From a virus, in IMG/VR virus record IMGVR_UViG_3300037245_002296, positions 1-31,737 of that record: a DNA stretch of 31,737 bases; one strand, 5' to 3'. Below are positions 16,349 through 24,063 of the stretch, piece after piece. The translations under genes and the position numbers were made by a program. Numbering within the stretch: the stretch's first letter is position 1; every line of letters begins with the position of its first letter. The notes under the pieces were generated by a model. The model was not told the DNA's origin. It made no database searches and was given only the letters and a program-made list of their open reading frames with translations.

Positions 16349-19300
16349 TTAACGTGCCGATCCTCGACGTTGCTCGCGGCGAATCTTCGCCATAACTACA
16401 CGAGCCGTTTGCTCGGGGCTGGCTGCCCCACTAACGTTGATGTCACCCACATTCGTGTTGTAGGTGTCTCCACCATCGTTTCTGTAGATCGGTTTCTGAC
16501 CAGCATTCATCGCTTGAAGCTGCGAGAAGAAACGTCGAGACGATCTAGCATTAGTAACAGTCTCTCCCTTGGAGAGCATCGCGGGTATGGTGTCCGTCCC
16601 ACGACCGCCGTTTGCGAGGTATCCTACCCGACCACCCATAGCCTGATTGACAAACGGGTTCTGGATAATAGGACCTTGCGTCGAAGCCGCAGCTTGAGAA
16701 ATACTTGCTGTCGCAGCAGCTACCGCATTAGCCGATTGCTCAGCTTGTTGGTACTTTGATATCATTGTATCAATGCCCATGACGGTTGACCCAACCTCCG
16801 TTGTAATGCCAACCTGTGCTGCTTGAACTTGCGCAGCTTCCTGGGGGAGTTCTTGGGAGGGCTCTTCAAGCACCTTTGCCTCTTTTAGCCTCTGGTTATG
16901 AAACTCCTGTAACCTGAGATTAGCTGCTTGGACATTTTGTTTCCTTCTCAATGCCTCAATCTCAGCACCGGTGGTGTCGCGTTCAGGGCTCAGTTGACTC
17001 TGCGAATTCTCTACTAAAGCCTTGGCTTCAGCAGCCGCAGCAGCCAACTCCTTGAAAGCTTGGTGGAGCGTATTTCTCCAAGTGTCAATGTTACCTATTC
17101 GGAGAAGACCTTGGTCCAAACTATTAAGTTCCTTTTGGAGGTCGGCTAGTTCACTCGTAGACTTTGGACCTTCCGTGGCTATCCTTTTCAAACTCCCCAA
17201 GATTTTGTTGTAGGCAGTATTCTCAGCATTGAGTTTCTTGAGGAACCCTCCCAGACGAAGTTCGCCCTTGCTGTCCTTTACAACACGTCTCGCCCTGTTC
17301 TTACCAACCTCTTCGAGAGTATTGAGAGTAGCGATAGCATCCTTCTGAGACTTGGTATACGACTTCTGACCTATGTCAGCTTTGGCAAGAGCTATAGCGT
17401 TAGCCTCCAAAGTATCCGAATAAGCCGTTGAGGCTTGACTCAGTTGGGTGGGAGTTTTTACATCTTTGCCCTGTTTCTCAGCTAAGAATTTTACCCGGAT
17501 GTTGATAGGGTCAGCAGCGAACAGGTCATCAAAAGCGGCTTGAATACTGGCGTGTATCTCCCGCATATTAGTCGGGACATTCATGATAGTCTCAAGCTCG
17601 ACTGATGTGTCAAGGGCTTGAATCTCTTTGAACAACCCCCTAACCAACTCATCTGGACTGCCTGCAAATTTCTCCACACCTTCCTTGTACTTCTTGGAGA
17701 ATTCCGCAATTGCTGTCTCAGCTTCTTTAGCTGTCTCTTCGCGTATCTCGGGGGTTAAACTAGTATCAGCAGCAGTTTTCGCAAGATCGAGCCACTTCTT
17801 ACCCAGAGCGTCCATTTCAGTTTGGTAAGCGACCATCTCTCGACTACTCTCGGCCACGGATTTCGTTGTGCCTTCAATAGCCTCGCTACCTGCATCCTGA
17901 GATTTCTTCCACCTATCATTTTGAATAGCTAAGGTACTACTAAGCAAACCTGTTTGGGCTGCGTGCAGTTCCAACTCGCGATCCGTGAGATCACGAGTTG
18001 CTTCACCATCCTCGTACTTCTTCGTGATAGATGCAGAGATGGCAAATGCCTGGTCGTTATAGGCACGCGAACTAGCTTGAAGCTGCTTAGCAGCATCCAA
18101 CTCAGCTTTAGTCCTAGCACTGGCTGCCATCTCCTGGGCACGAACTGATTCCTCAGCCGATTTCTTCCTCAGCAAGTCTACTTTGAGGTTGGGGTCTTTC
18201 GCTGTGCTAACTGCGCGTGCGAAGAGAGTTTTCTGAACTGTAGCAAGAGAACTCTTTGACTCATCAGCAAAGGCTTTCATCAGTTTGCGGCCATCCTCGG
18301 ACGCCTTCTTGATAGTTTCTGTAGCAGCATTGATGGGACCCATCATACTGTTCAGAGCCCATTCGCTGCTTGACACGATAATGTTGTTGGCTTCCTGTGC
18401 GGCATCCGAAGCCGAGAAGAATAGCTTACGAGCTTCCGCAGCCCGCTGGCCCATCGCCTGACGCTCGTCTTCGATACGGCTCAAGGTCACCTGTAACAAC
18501 TGTTTGGACAGCTTAATCTCTTCGTTCAGTATTTCCTGTCGAGCATCTTTGGCAGCCTGCAGAGCAGACTTCGGAGATTCGACATCCAGACGGAGAAGTA
18601 TTACAAGCCCACTGAGCAAACGTTGACCGATTTCTGTGATGAAGAAGTTCTTTATCTCATTGAAGAACTTGGTAACCTTCTCTGCATCTGTAGAGACGAC
18701 GAGTTTGTAAGCTCTATCGTATGCACCCTCAAGAGCAGTCTTCTGCTCTTCCATGGTCTTAGCGAAGTGTCCTTGCTCATCATTAGCCAGAGCAATAACA
18801 CCTGTCAGGCCACGAATCCGTGGGAACAACTTAGCAATCGATGCCGCACTACCATCTGTGGTCTTTGTGACTGCGATGATAGCATCCTGGAGATTGTAGG
18901 CTTCCAAAACCTGTTCGCCAGTCTCGAAGCCTAACGATTTCATGGCTTCCTTCATACCTTCGGTCGGCTTCAAGAAGCCTTGCATCGCACCACGTATCTG
19001 TGTGATAGCTTTGTCAGTCTTGATACCATTGATAGTCAGGGTGGCTACACTGGCATTCAACTCTTCCATCGTAATGCCAAGTTGGGATGCAATAGGCGAG
19101 ATAGTACCCAGCCCTTGTGCCAACTCTTCAGCCCGTGTACGACCGAGTTCGATAGTCTTGAAGAACTTCGCGGCAACATCTTCGACTTCAAACACATCCT
19201 TGCCGAAAGCGTTCAGAGTACCAGACAAGAGGTTGACCGAGGTGGTCATGTCTGTCTTGGTAATCTTGGCGAACTTAGCAGCCGAGCCTAAGAAGGATTC

Positions 19301-19927
19301 CAAGTCTTGGGTGGTTTTAGCAACCTGGTTCGAGATTGTTTGGTACGCCGCTTCAGCCGTGTCAGAAATGTCCACGTTGAACGCATCAGAGACTCTTTTC
19401 ACGACACCTTCGAGTTCGGTCATGCCTCCAATGGCAGGTCCACTGATAGTTGCGATCTCGGCGATGGCTTTCTGGAACTCGATAGCACCGTTGAGAGCAG
19501 CTTTGAATGCCTGTCGAATAGTATTCAAGACTCTCACGATAGCCTGTGTTGCGACTACGCGGCCCATGGTCTTCCAAGACACTAGCCAACTCTTAGCGGT
19601 GTCAGTGGCGCTCTTCTTGACCTTACCCATTGCAGCGACTAAGGCTTCGATTTGAGCCGTATTCATACCGCGTGTATCAATCTTCGGGGGTGTAGGCAGT
19701 TTTATCTTGTTCAGTTTTGATAACTGGGTAGCTGCATTTCTACTGTCTGTATTCAAGTGCTTCAAAGCAGATACTGTCTTGCCAGCTTGCTTGTTGAAGC
19801 GTTGCATGGCCACAACAGAGTTGTTCAACGCTGCATTATACTGGTTGAGACCAGTCTCAAGGTTCGTTAGAGCGAGGTATGCTTTTGAGGCGTCTAAGCT
19901 AATTTCTTGTCGGATTTGATCAGCCAT
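16349..19927 (-). CDS. Tail tape measure protein (1192 aa)
   Basis: Determines tail length and is a scaffold for tube polymerisation. Residues ~130-410 match the tape-measure core as I know it: hydrophobic helices (TQAIVRVLNTIRQAFKAAL), FQKAIAEIATISGP, NLLSGTLNAFGKD, KFFKTIELGR, LGITMEELNASVATLT and a segment around GFLKPTEGMKEAMKSLGFE. Long Ala/Lys/Glu-rich helical regions follow to ~1080. The C-terminus has GGRVGYLANGGRGTDTIPAM, SKGETV and FFSQLQAMNAG, a common tape-measure ending. Using the usual ~0.15 nm per residue, the tail would be about 180 nm. GAGGA precedes the ATG, and the preceding stop is two bases away. Confidence 0.95.
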   Translation of the reverse strand: MADQIRQEISLDASKAYLALTNLETGLNQYNAALNNSVVAMQRFNKQAGKTVSALKHLNTDSRNAATQLSKLNKIKLPTPPKIDTRGMNTAQIEALVAAMGKVKKSATDTAKSWLVSWKTMGRVVATQAIVRVLNTIRQAFKAALNGAIEFQKAIAEIATISGPAIGGMTELEGVVKRVSDAFNVDISDTAEAAYQTISNQVAKTTQDLESFLGSAAKFAKITKTDMTTSVNLLSGTLNAFGKDVFEVEDVAAKFFKTIELGRTRAEELAQGLGTISPIASQLGITMEELNASVATLTINGIKTDKAITQIRGAMQGFLKPTEGMKEAMKSLGFETGEQVLEAYNLQDAIIAVTKTTDGSAASIAKLFPRIRGLTGVIALANDEQGHFAKTMEEQKTALEGAYDRAYKLVVSTDAEKVTKFFNEIKNFFITEIGQRLLSGLVILLRLDVESPKSALQAAKDARQEILNEEIKLSKQLLQVTLSRIEDERQAMGQRAAEARKLFFSASDAAQEANNIIVSSSEWALNSMMGPINAATETIKKASEDGRKLMKAFADESKSSLATVQKTLFARAVSTAKDPNLKVDLLRKKSAEESVRAQEMAASARTKAELDAAKQLQASSRAYNDQAFAISASITKKYEDGEATRDLTDRELELHAAQTGLLSSTLAIQNDRWKKSQDAGSEAIEGTTKSVAESSREMVAYQTEMDALGKKWLDLAKTAADTSLTPEIREETAKEAETAIAEFSKKYKEGVEKFAGSPDELVRGLFKEIQALDTSVELETIMNVPTNMREIHASIQAAFDDLFAADPINIRVKFLAEKQGKDVKTPTQLSQASTAYSDTLEANAIALAKADIGQKSYTKSQKDAIATLNTLEEVGKNRARRVVKDSKGELRLGGFLKKLNAENTAYNKILGSLKRIATEGPKSTSELADLQKELNSLDQGLLRIGNIDTWRNTLHQAFKELAAAAAEAKALVENSQSQLSPERDTTGAEIEALRRKQNVQAANLRLQEFHNQRLKEAKVLEEPSQELPQEAAQVQAAQVGITTEVGSTVMGIDTMISKYQQAEQSANAVAAATASISQAAASTQGPIIQNPFVNQAMGGRVGYLANGGRGTDTIPAMLSKGETVTNARSSRRFFSQLQAMNAGQKPIYRNDGGDTYNTNVGDINVSGAASPEQTARVVMAKIRREQRRGSAR

Positions 19928-19929
19928 GG

Positions 19930-20424
19930 TTATATCCTCAGATTAGTCTTCTTGAGAAACTTAGACGAAAGCGGCAGCCTGATAGTGACGGCTTCTCTTA
20001 AGAAAGCCGCCAGACCCTTCTGTTGGAAGTTGTAGGGTCCAGGTTTCCTGAGTCTGTGGAAAACATTGGGATCACTTCCAGGAGAGTTGGACTCATTGTG
20101 TACTAGCCACCGGAGATTAGTTGTGTACTTAAAGGTGTAAATACCCTTCTTAGCATTCATCGTTACCTTCCCGGTGCCATGGCGTTGCCCAAACGAAATT
20201 CGACTAACAACCTCAGGGGAGATAACGAGTGAGTATCCAATTTCACGGGCTAATCTAAGAAAGGTCGCCCGAGAGGCTCCTGACCAAGTCGGTATTTCAG
20301 CCAGGACAGCCTCTAGCCAGACGAAAGCCAGACGACCAAGCTCATTCGAGAGTTCCTCATGTACGGCTTTACGGAACTTCTTTTCGTCTATACTTAGTTT
20401 TACTAGGTTGCCATAGAATTTCAT
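19930..20424 (-). CDS. Small tail gene between chaperone and tape measure (164 aa)
   Basis: Start set at ATG 20424 (MKFYGNLVKLS) with AGGAGG upstream. A longer frame from TTG 20520 would overlap the frameshift extension of the chaperone gene and is rejected. The protein is basic and mixed alpha/beta: a helical first half (FRKAVHEELSNELGRL), then IPTWSGASRATF, then strands such as KGIYTFKYTTN. The W-S-G-A-S-R-A-T-F segment faintly resembles the 'TG-x-L-R-x-S' region of HK97 gp10-like tail proteins, but I am not confident of that. It fits tightly between the end of the chaperone frame (20438) and the tape measure. Confidence 0.7.
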   Translation of the reverse strand: MKFYGNLVKLSIDEKKFRKAVHEELSNELGRLAFVWLEAVLAEIPTWSGASRATFLRLAREIGYSLVISPEVVSRISFGQRHGTGKVTMNAKKGIYTFKYTTNLRWLVHNESNSPGSDPNVFHRLRKPGPYNFQQKGLAAFLREAVTIRLPLSSKFLKKTNLRI

Positions 20425-20437
20425 GGTCAACAGCCTC

Positions 20438-21117
20438 CTAACGATGTTTCTTAGAAGGGGAAGCCATGGGACATCCCATGGCTTCCGCCTCATCGTATTC
20501 ACAGGTTTGGTTATACGCAAGAATCATCGCTTGCATCTGCACCCCGTTCTTGTCCCATTCGGACTTGACACCAGGTGGTAAGATACCTACTCGGAGACAG
20601 GCTCGCCAGATGGCGAAGTCTTCGGTGCGATACTTTGGCCAGAGTACTCGCTTGGAACTGGCTCCTGACCAAGTAGAAAAGCCGCAAGGGCTTTTTCGAG
20701 CTTGCCCTCATCAAGACAGTTTGCCTCGAATGCAAGATGCTGAATGCGATTGCATTCGACCATTGTGAATCCATTCTTGATGAACTCTTGATCCCATTCA
20801 AGCCACGTTGATGGGTCATCGAGAGAGACCTTATCCCACTCGATATCGCTTGGCTCCAAAGACTTGATGACCAGCCAGGACATCTTCTTTTCGGCGTACG
20901 TCTTCATCATGTCCTTGTAGCCGGGTTCCTCCTTGTTGGGTACCCAGCCTTGACCGGCTCGGTTTATCATAGGGGCTGTCGGCTCGGGGCAAAGTGCATC
21001 AAACTCATCATAGTTCGGGACACCTCTGGCGCGAAAGACAACCTGTTTTTCGCCCCTTGGAAGTACAAGAAATTCTTCATCCGGAAGTGTCGTTGGGTCA
21101 ATTCCACCAATCTTCAT
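20438..21117 (-). CDS. Tail assembly chaperone, -1 frameshift product (G-T type)
   Basis: Predicted fusion: the first ~141 residues of the zero-frame protein joined to ~84 residues read in the -1 frame. The -1 frame is open from just after TGA 20710-20708 down to TAG 20440-20438 and encodes WPKYRTEDFAIWRACLRVG, then LPPGVKSEWDKNG, then MQAMILAYNQTCEYDEAEAM. A Trp-rich helix followed by a short acidic tail is what the T domain of lambda-like G-T chaperones looks like. The extension ends 13 bases before the next start, next to that gene's AGGAGG, as expected for real coding sequence. The exact slip site is not certain. Confidence 0.72.
20459..20486 (-). other. Long inverted repeat in the chaperone extension
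   Basis: Arms 20459-20471 and 20474-20486 are perfect 13-base complements with almost no loop (about 4 bases if the inner pair opens). They lie inside the -1 frame extension, encoding EAMGCPMAS, shortly before the 164-residue gene. Minus-strand sequence after it is CCTTCTAAG, a poor T-tract. It could attenuate or protect mRNA just upstream of the tape measure genes. Confidence 0.6.
20587..21117 (-). CDS. Tail assembly chaperone, zero-frame product (176 aa)
   Basis: Begins MKIGGIDPTTLPDEEFLVLPRG at ATG 21117 with GAGGGAGA upstream. It sits between the tail tube genes and the tape measure gene, the fixed position of G-type chaperones in siphophages. The C-terminal part has a helical stretch (FIKNGFTMVECNRIQHLAFE) followed by LDEGKLEKALAAFLLG and a Pro/Ser-rich end. 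Chaperones of this type bind the tape measure and recruit tube subunits. The reading frame overlaps the T-like extension in -1. Confidence 0.78.
   Translation of the reverse strand: MKIGGIDPTTLPDEEFLVLPRGEKQVVFRARGVPNYDEFDALCPEPTAPMINRAGQGWVPNKEEPGYKDMMKTYAEKKMSWLVIKSLEPSDIEWDKVSLDDPSTWLEWDQEFIKNGFTMVECNRIQHLAFEANCLDEGKLEKALAAFLLGQEPVPSEYSGQSIAPKTSPSGEPVSE
20677..20707 (-). promoter_or_regulatory. Probable -1 ribosomal frameshift region
   Basis: The shift must occur after TGA 20710-20708 in the -1 frame. Two homopolymer runs are candidates: five A residues at 20696-20692 (frame GAA AAA GCC) and UUUU at 20680-20677 (GCU UUU CUA). Neither is a textbook X-XXY-YYZ heptamer, so a single-tRNA slip on A-AAA or U-UUU is more likely. 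A downstream stimulatory structure is not obvious by eye. Confidence 0.45.
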
Positions 21118-21142
21118 TTTGATTCTCCCTCAAAATTAGAAC

Positions 21143-21177
21143 AAAAAAACCCGGGTGGGTTGGTGTACCCACCCGGG
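21143..21177 (-). terminator. Strong terminator after second tail tube gene
   Basis: A perfect 11-bp GC-rich stem (21150-21160 with 21167-21177) with a 6-base loop begins 8 bases past the stop of the second tube gene. On the minus strand it is followed at once by TTTTTTTG. This is the clearest Rho-independent terminator in the late operon and should raise tube mRNA relative to downstream tail genes. Confidence 0.92.
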
Positions 21178-21184
21178 ACATAAA

Positions 21185-22213
21185 TTACTGAGCAGTTCGC
21201 GTCACTGTCGGTTGGATAGCGTTGCAACGTCCCGTAACAGAAATGGCTGCCTCACCCAGGTCGGGTTCACGACTCTCGGACCTGAAGTCCGGGAAGACGG
21301 TAGTCTCGACAGCTTGGGTAGTACAGATAGGCGTGTGAACCACTTCGACGTCAATCGCGTAGGGCTCACACGGGTCAGAAGAACTTGAGACCCATTCAGA
21401 TGCTCCGCCGATATTCTTCAGAGCGTCCATGGGCGAGATGGCCTCGCCGGTCCCCGTGGTGATGTACTCGTACACAAAGTCAAGGCTCAAGTCGAGCGGG
21501 ACTTGGTCACCCGAACGGACGGTGTCGAGGACACCACGGTCGAGATCGTACTCGTACTCACTGGACTCGGTGTAGGTAAGGTTACCGTCACCGATCTTGA
21601 TTTCCAACTCTTGCGGAAGGAACGTAATCACGTCGTCGTTCGCAGGCATGTCGCCAACGTCCAACGCTGGTGAGAACGTCAGTTCCCAGGATGTCGCTCC
21701 GGGATGGAGGACTGTGATAGCCTCACTACCAGCGTCGACAAGATCGACATCCTGGATAGTCATCAATGCCACGTCGGTGACGAGGTATTGACCTCGATAC
21801 TCCACGACGAAGACCGGAGCGGTTCCGGTCACAAGGATATCACCGGAATCGATGTTGGCAAGACCTTCAAGTGTAGACTGAACAGTCGCTGCCGAGGCAT
21901 TCCAAAGGATAGACCCGGTAGGACCTTCACCATCGAACGTCAATGTGAAGTTGCCAGCCGACGGCGTGTCCAGGTCAATCTCTTGCTGTTCGTTGGAGTT
22001 GACAGCGGAGATGACGAAAATCGTGTCAGCCACAGTGTCAATCGTGAAGCGAACTCCAACGGGGACTATCGTGGTTGCGGCAGGGGTTCCGGAGAGGGTG
22101 TCGATCTCAATTGTCGTGTTTCCACCCGCAAGTGCGAGGTCGTCTACCAGACCGGCTCCAGCCCAACCATCCTTCAGCTTAATGATACAATTTTTGAGTT
22201 CTATGCGTGCGAT
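21185..22213 (-). CDS. Major tail tube paralogue 2, probable ATC start (342 aa)
   Basis: The C-terminal ~145 residues are nearly identical to the upstream tube protein, e.g. SLDFVYEYITT, GEAISPMDALKNIGGASEW and VFPDFRSESREPDLGEAAIS. Homology at the N-terminus also reaches back to codon 1: ATC-GCA-CGC-ATA-GAA-CTC here against ATG-GCC-AGA-ATC-GAA-CTC there. No ATG, GTG or TTG occurs until codon 61 (GTG 22033), which would remove conserved sequence. A perfect 13-nt Shine-Dalgarno precedes the ATC. Residues ~75-172 are an insertion absent from paralogue 1, containing NFTLTFDGEGPTGSILWNAS and TVQSTLEGL, a beta-sandwich-type module I recall from other phage structural proteins. Probably an alternative or decorated tube subunit. 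Confidence 0.85.
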   Translation of the reverse strand: MARIELKNCIIKLKDGWAGAGLVDDLALAGGNTTIEIDTLSGTPAATTIVPVGVRFTIDTVADTIFVISAVNSNEQQEIDLDTPSAGNFTLTFDGEGPTGSILWNASAATVQSTLEGLANIDSGDILVTGTAPVFVVEYRGQYLVTDVALMTIQDVDLVDAGSEAITVLHPGATSWELTFSPALDVGDMPANDDVITFLPQELEIKIGDGNLTYTESSEYEYDLDRGVLDTVRSGDQVPLDLSLDFVYEYITTGTGEAISPMDALKNIGGASEWVSSSSDPCEPYAIDVEVVHTPICTTQAVETTVFPDFRSESREPDLGEAAISVTGRCNAIQPTVTRTAQ

Positions 22214-22214
22214 G

Positions 22215-22227
22215 GATCACCTCCTTA
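22215..22227 (-). promoter_or_regulatory. Perfect 13-nt Shine-Dalgarno before ATC start
   Basis: TAAGGAGGTGATC is the full complement of the common bacterial 16S rRNA 3' end. GGAGG lies 6 bases before the ATC at 22213. Its first three bases are also the stop codon of the upstream tube gene, so termination and re-initiation are coupled. Confidence 0.85.
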
Positions 22228-22977
22228 CTGGGCGGTTCGAGTGACTGTCGGTTGCGTAGCATTGCACCGACCTGTTACAGAAATGGCAGCTTCGCCCAAG
22301 TCGGGTTCGCGGCTCTCAGAACGGAAGTCCGGGAAGACGGTCGACTCGATGGCTTGCGTGGTGCAAATCGGAGTGTGGATCACTTCGACGTCAACCGCGT
22401 AGGGCTCACACGGGTCAGAAGACGAGCTTCGCCATTCAGACGCTCCGCCGATATTCTTCAGAGCATCCATCGGGGAGATAGCCTCTCCGGTGTAGGTTGT
22501 GATGTACTCGTACACAAAGTCGAGGCTCACGTCCATGGGCACCTGGTCGCCGGAACGAACGCTGTCAAGGACGCCTCTGTCAAGGTCGTACTCATACTCG
22601 CTCGCCTCAGTGTAAGTCACGTTGCCATCGCCGATCTTGATTTCAAGTTCGATGGGTTGGAAGGTAATCACATCCCCTTGGGAATACGACCCAGCACCAA
22701 GAGCGGGCGTGAAGGTGATGGCGGTCGTGGCCGCAAGACCATCGGCGGGCGTTCGGGTGACAACGGTGTGTACCGCAGCACTGTCAGTTTCACCTTCATG
22801 TGTGAATTTCGCACCCACCGGAATCACATCAGTTCCGAGTCCACCGGCGTTGAGGACGGTGGTCAAGACGTCACACCCGGCGTCGGTCGCGACCGGAGTT
22901 GCGTCGTTATTCGTCGACACCCCGCTGAGACCGTCCTTCAGCTTAATAATACAATTTTTGAGTTCGATTCTGGCCAT
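22225..22977 (-). CDS. Major tail tube paralogue 1 (250 aa)
   Basis: Begins MARIELKNCIIKLKDG with AGGAGG upstream. It is followed by a beta-rich protein with TAITFTPAL, DVITFQPIELEIKIGDGNV, YEYDLDRGVLD and the conserved C-terminal half described for its paralogue. Location after the neck genes and before the chaperone and tape measure genes is diagnostic of the tail tube protein in siphophages, so I infer that this forms the tube rings. A -1 frameshift at its end cannot fuse it to the second copy, because a TGA (22219-22217) lies in that frame before the ATC. Confidence 0.85.
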   Translation of the reverse strand: MARIELKNCIIKLKDGLSGVSTNNDATPVATDAGCDVLTTVLNAGGLGTDVIPVGAKFTHEGETDSAAVHTVVTRTPADGLAATTAITFTPALGAGSYSQGDVITFQPIELEIKIGDGNVTYTEASEYEYDLDRGVLDSVRSGDQVPMDVSLDFVYEYITTYTGEAISPMDALKNIGGASEWRSSSSDPCEPYAVDVEVIHTPICTTQAIESTVFPDFRSESREPDLGEAAISVTGRCNATQPTVTRTAQ

Positions 22978-22990
22978 AGGGTAAACCCTC

Positions 22991-23569
22991 CTAATAGGCT
23001 GTAACTGGGGTCAATACCCCTTTTGGTTGGAACGTAAACGTAGTTGACTTTGTCGACCGCTGCTTCGTACAGAAAGTTGAATAGGGTATTCCAATGTCAT
23101 CGGCAGCGTCTCGAAGACATTCATATTGGATATCATCTACAACAATTCTTGTTGCCCTCGGATGTTTCCCTCTTTTGTACTTCAATCTGGCTTCTCGCAT
23201 CTTTTGCTTTGCATCATCAGAAAATTTATAACCAGTTGTTCCTGTATGACTATCACACATCCTCCTTCGTGTTTCATCAGATGCTTTCCATCCAGTGGAG
23301 CCTTCACCACCTTCGGTGAGATTGTAACCAGAATGTGCCATTGTATTCAACATACGTATGGCTCTGACTTCCATTTCTTTCACGTACTCTTCTGTCCCTT
23401 TGCATATTACTTGGAAGTCCAAATTCTCGATACCATACTTCTTAATAGCATGGTACACAAGTTTTGAACCATGTCCTGACCGATGTTCTCGCCAACGTCG
23501 TATGTAGTCCTTAGCAATACCTACGTAGCGTTTCCCATTAACAAGGTTTGTCACGACATACAAAAACAT
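22991..23569 (-). CDS. GIY-YIG homing endonuclease with NUMOD-type tail (192 aa)
   Basis: The N-terminal ~90 residues form a GIY-YIG nuclease: MFLYVVTNLVNGKRYVGIAK gives the LYVV...YVG pair, RRWREH holds the catalytic-type Arg, and GYNLTEGGEGS closes the domain. Next come GWKASDETRRRMCDSH and GYKFSDDAKQKMREARLK, NUMOD3-like DNA-binding repeats, and a final IENR/NUMOD1-like segment (YECLRDAADDIGIPYSTF). This is the classical layout of phage free-standing or intron-type homing endonucleases. It lies between the tail terminator-like and first tube genes with 2- and 13-base gaps, so it probably invaded the late operon. It is in the same orientation and has GGAG before its ATG. Confidence 0.93.
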   Translation of the reverse strand: MFLYVVTNLVNGKRYVGIAKDYIRRWREHRSGHGSKLVYHAIKKYGIENLDFQVICKGTEEYVKEMEVRAIRMLNTMAHSGYNLTEGGEGSTGWKASDETRRRMCDSHTGTTGYKFSDDAKQKMREARLKYKRGKHPRATRIVVDDIQYECLRDAADDIGIPYSTFCTKQRSTKSTTFTFQPKGVLTPVTAY

Positions 23570-23571
23570 AC

Positions 23572-24063
23572 TTACTCCGCTGAAAGGAACATTTCGTAAC
23601 GAGCGTCGACCACAGATTGCTTGACCTTATCAGTTGGGTCAACTTTTCCGAAGTGCATCACTCGTATCACATCATTCTTCCCCGAACGGGGAACCAAACA
23701 ACCCAGGTACGAACTATCATCTCCAACGGCTGTGCCGAATTTGTAGATGAGAATTGCCCGGTCCATTGCCTCATGAAAGAGACCCGCGTTTGTCAGGATC
23801 GCGTGCCTGTTCTTCTGCTGACCTCCAAAACGGCTGGTCAGTAATACGTTGACATCCATCCAGATTTGGTATTCACCAGATAGCTTCCTAGTGTAGGGGC
23901 CAGTGATACGAATCTCAACGCGGTCTGTCTCCCCTGTGAAATCATCCGTCTCATCGTCAACTCCCTCAACAATCGCTGGGATGTTGTTGGCGTCTGCGAC
24001 GTCATTCAGATTCTTAGCAATGGAGGCGAATATCCATCGAGCCCAATTAGGATTAGCTGACAT
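23572..24063 (-). CDS. Tail terminator / completion protein (163 aa)
   Basis: ATG 24063 (MSANPNWARWIFASIAKNLN) is chosen because AGGGAG lies six bases upstream; the frame extends upstream to 24150 but would overlap the preceding gene deeply. The order of features (N-W-A-R-W at the start, an acidic VEGVDDETDDF loop, EIRITGPYTRK, YQIWMDVNVLLTSR) resembles tail terminator proteins of environmental siphophages. Position right before the tube genes agrees. Such proteins cap the tube and join it to the neck. It overlaps the end of the upstream gene by 11 bases. Confidence 0.72.
   Translation of the reverse strand: MSANPNWARWIFASIAKNLNDVADANNIPAIVEGVDDETDDFTGETDRVEIRITGPYTRKLSGEYQIWMDVNVLLTSRFGGQQKNRHAILTNAGLFHEAMDRAILIYKFGTAVGDDSSYLGCLVPRSGKNDVIRVMHFGKVDPTDKVKQSVVDARYEMFLSAE

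Noticed and set aside
18942-19655. 237-codon plus-strand frame opposite the tape measure
   Set aside because: Antisense to a conserved tape-measure core, no ribosome binding site or family features.
20425-20520. Longer N-terminus (TTG 20520) for the 164-residue gene
   Set aside because: It overlaps the chaperone extension and the inverted repeat; ATG 20424 has AGGAGG upstream.
20511-20819. +1-frame reading of the chaperone region as a separate 102-residue gene
   Set aside because: The Trp-rich T-like extension is in the -1 frame, not this one; this frame has Ser/Arg-rich, unstructured content and an internal ATG without a ribosome binding site.
22217-22227. Fusion of the two tube proteins by -1 frameshift
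   Set aside because: TGA at 22219-22217 lies in the required frame between the end of the first gene and the start of the second.
22207-23004. 265-codon plus-strand frame opposite the tube genes
   Set aside because: Shadow of two clear paralogous genes; its repeated content merely mirrors the duplication on the other strand.
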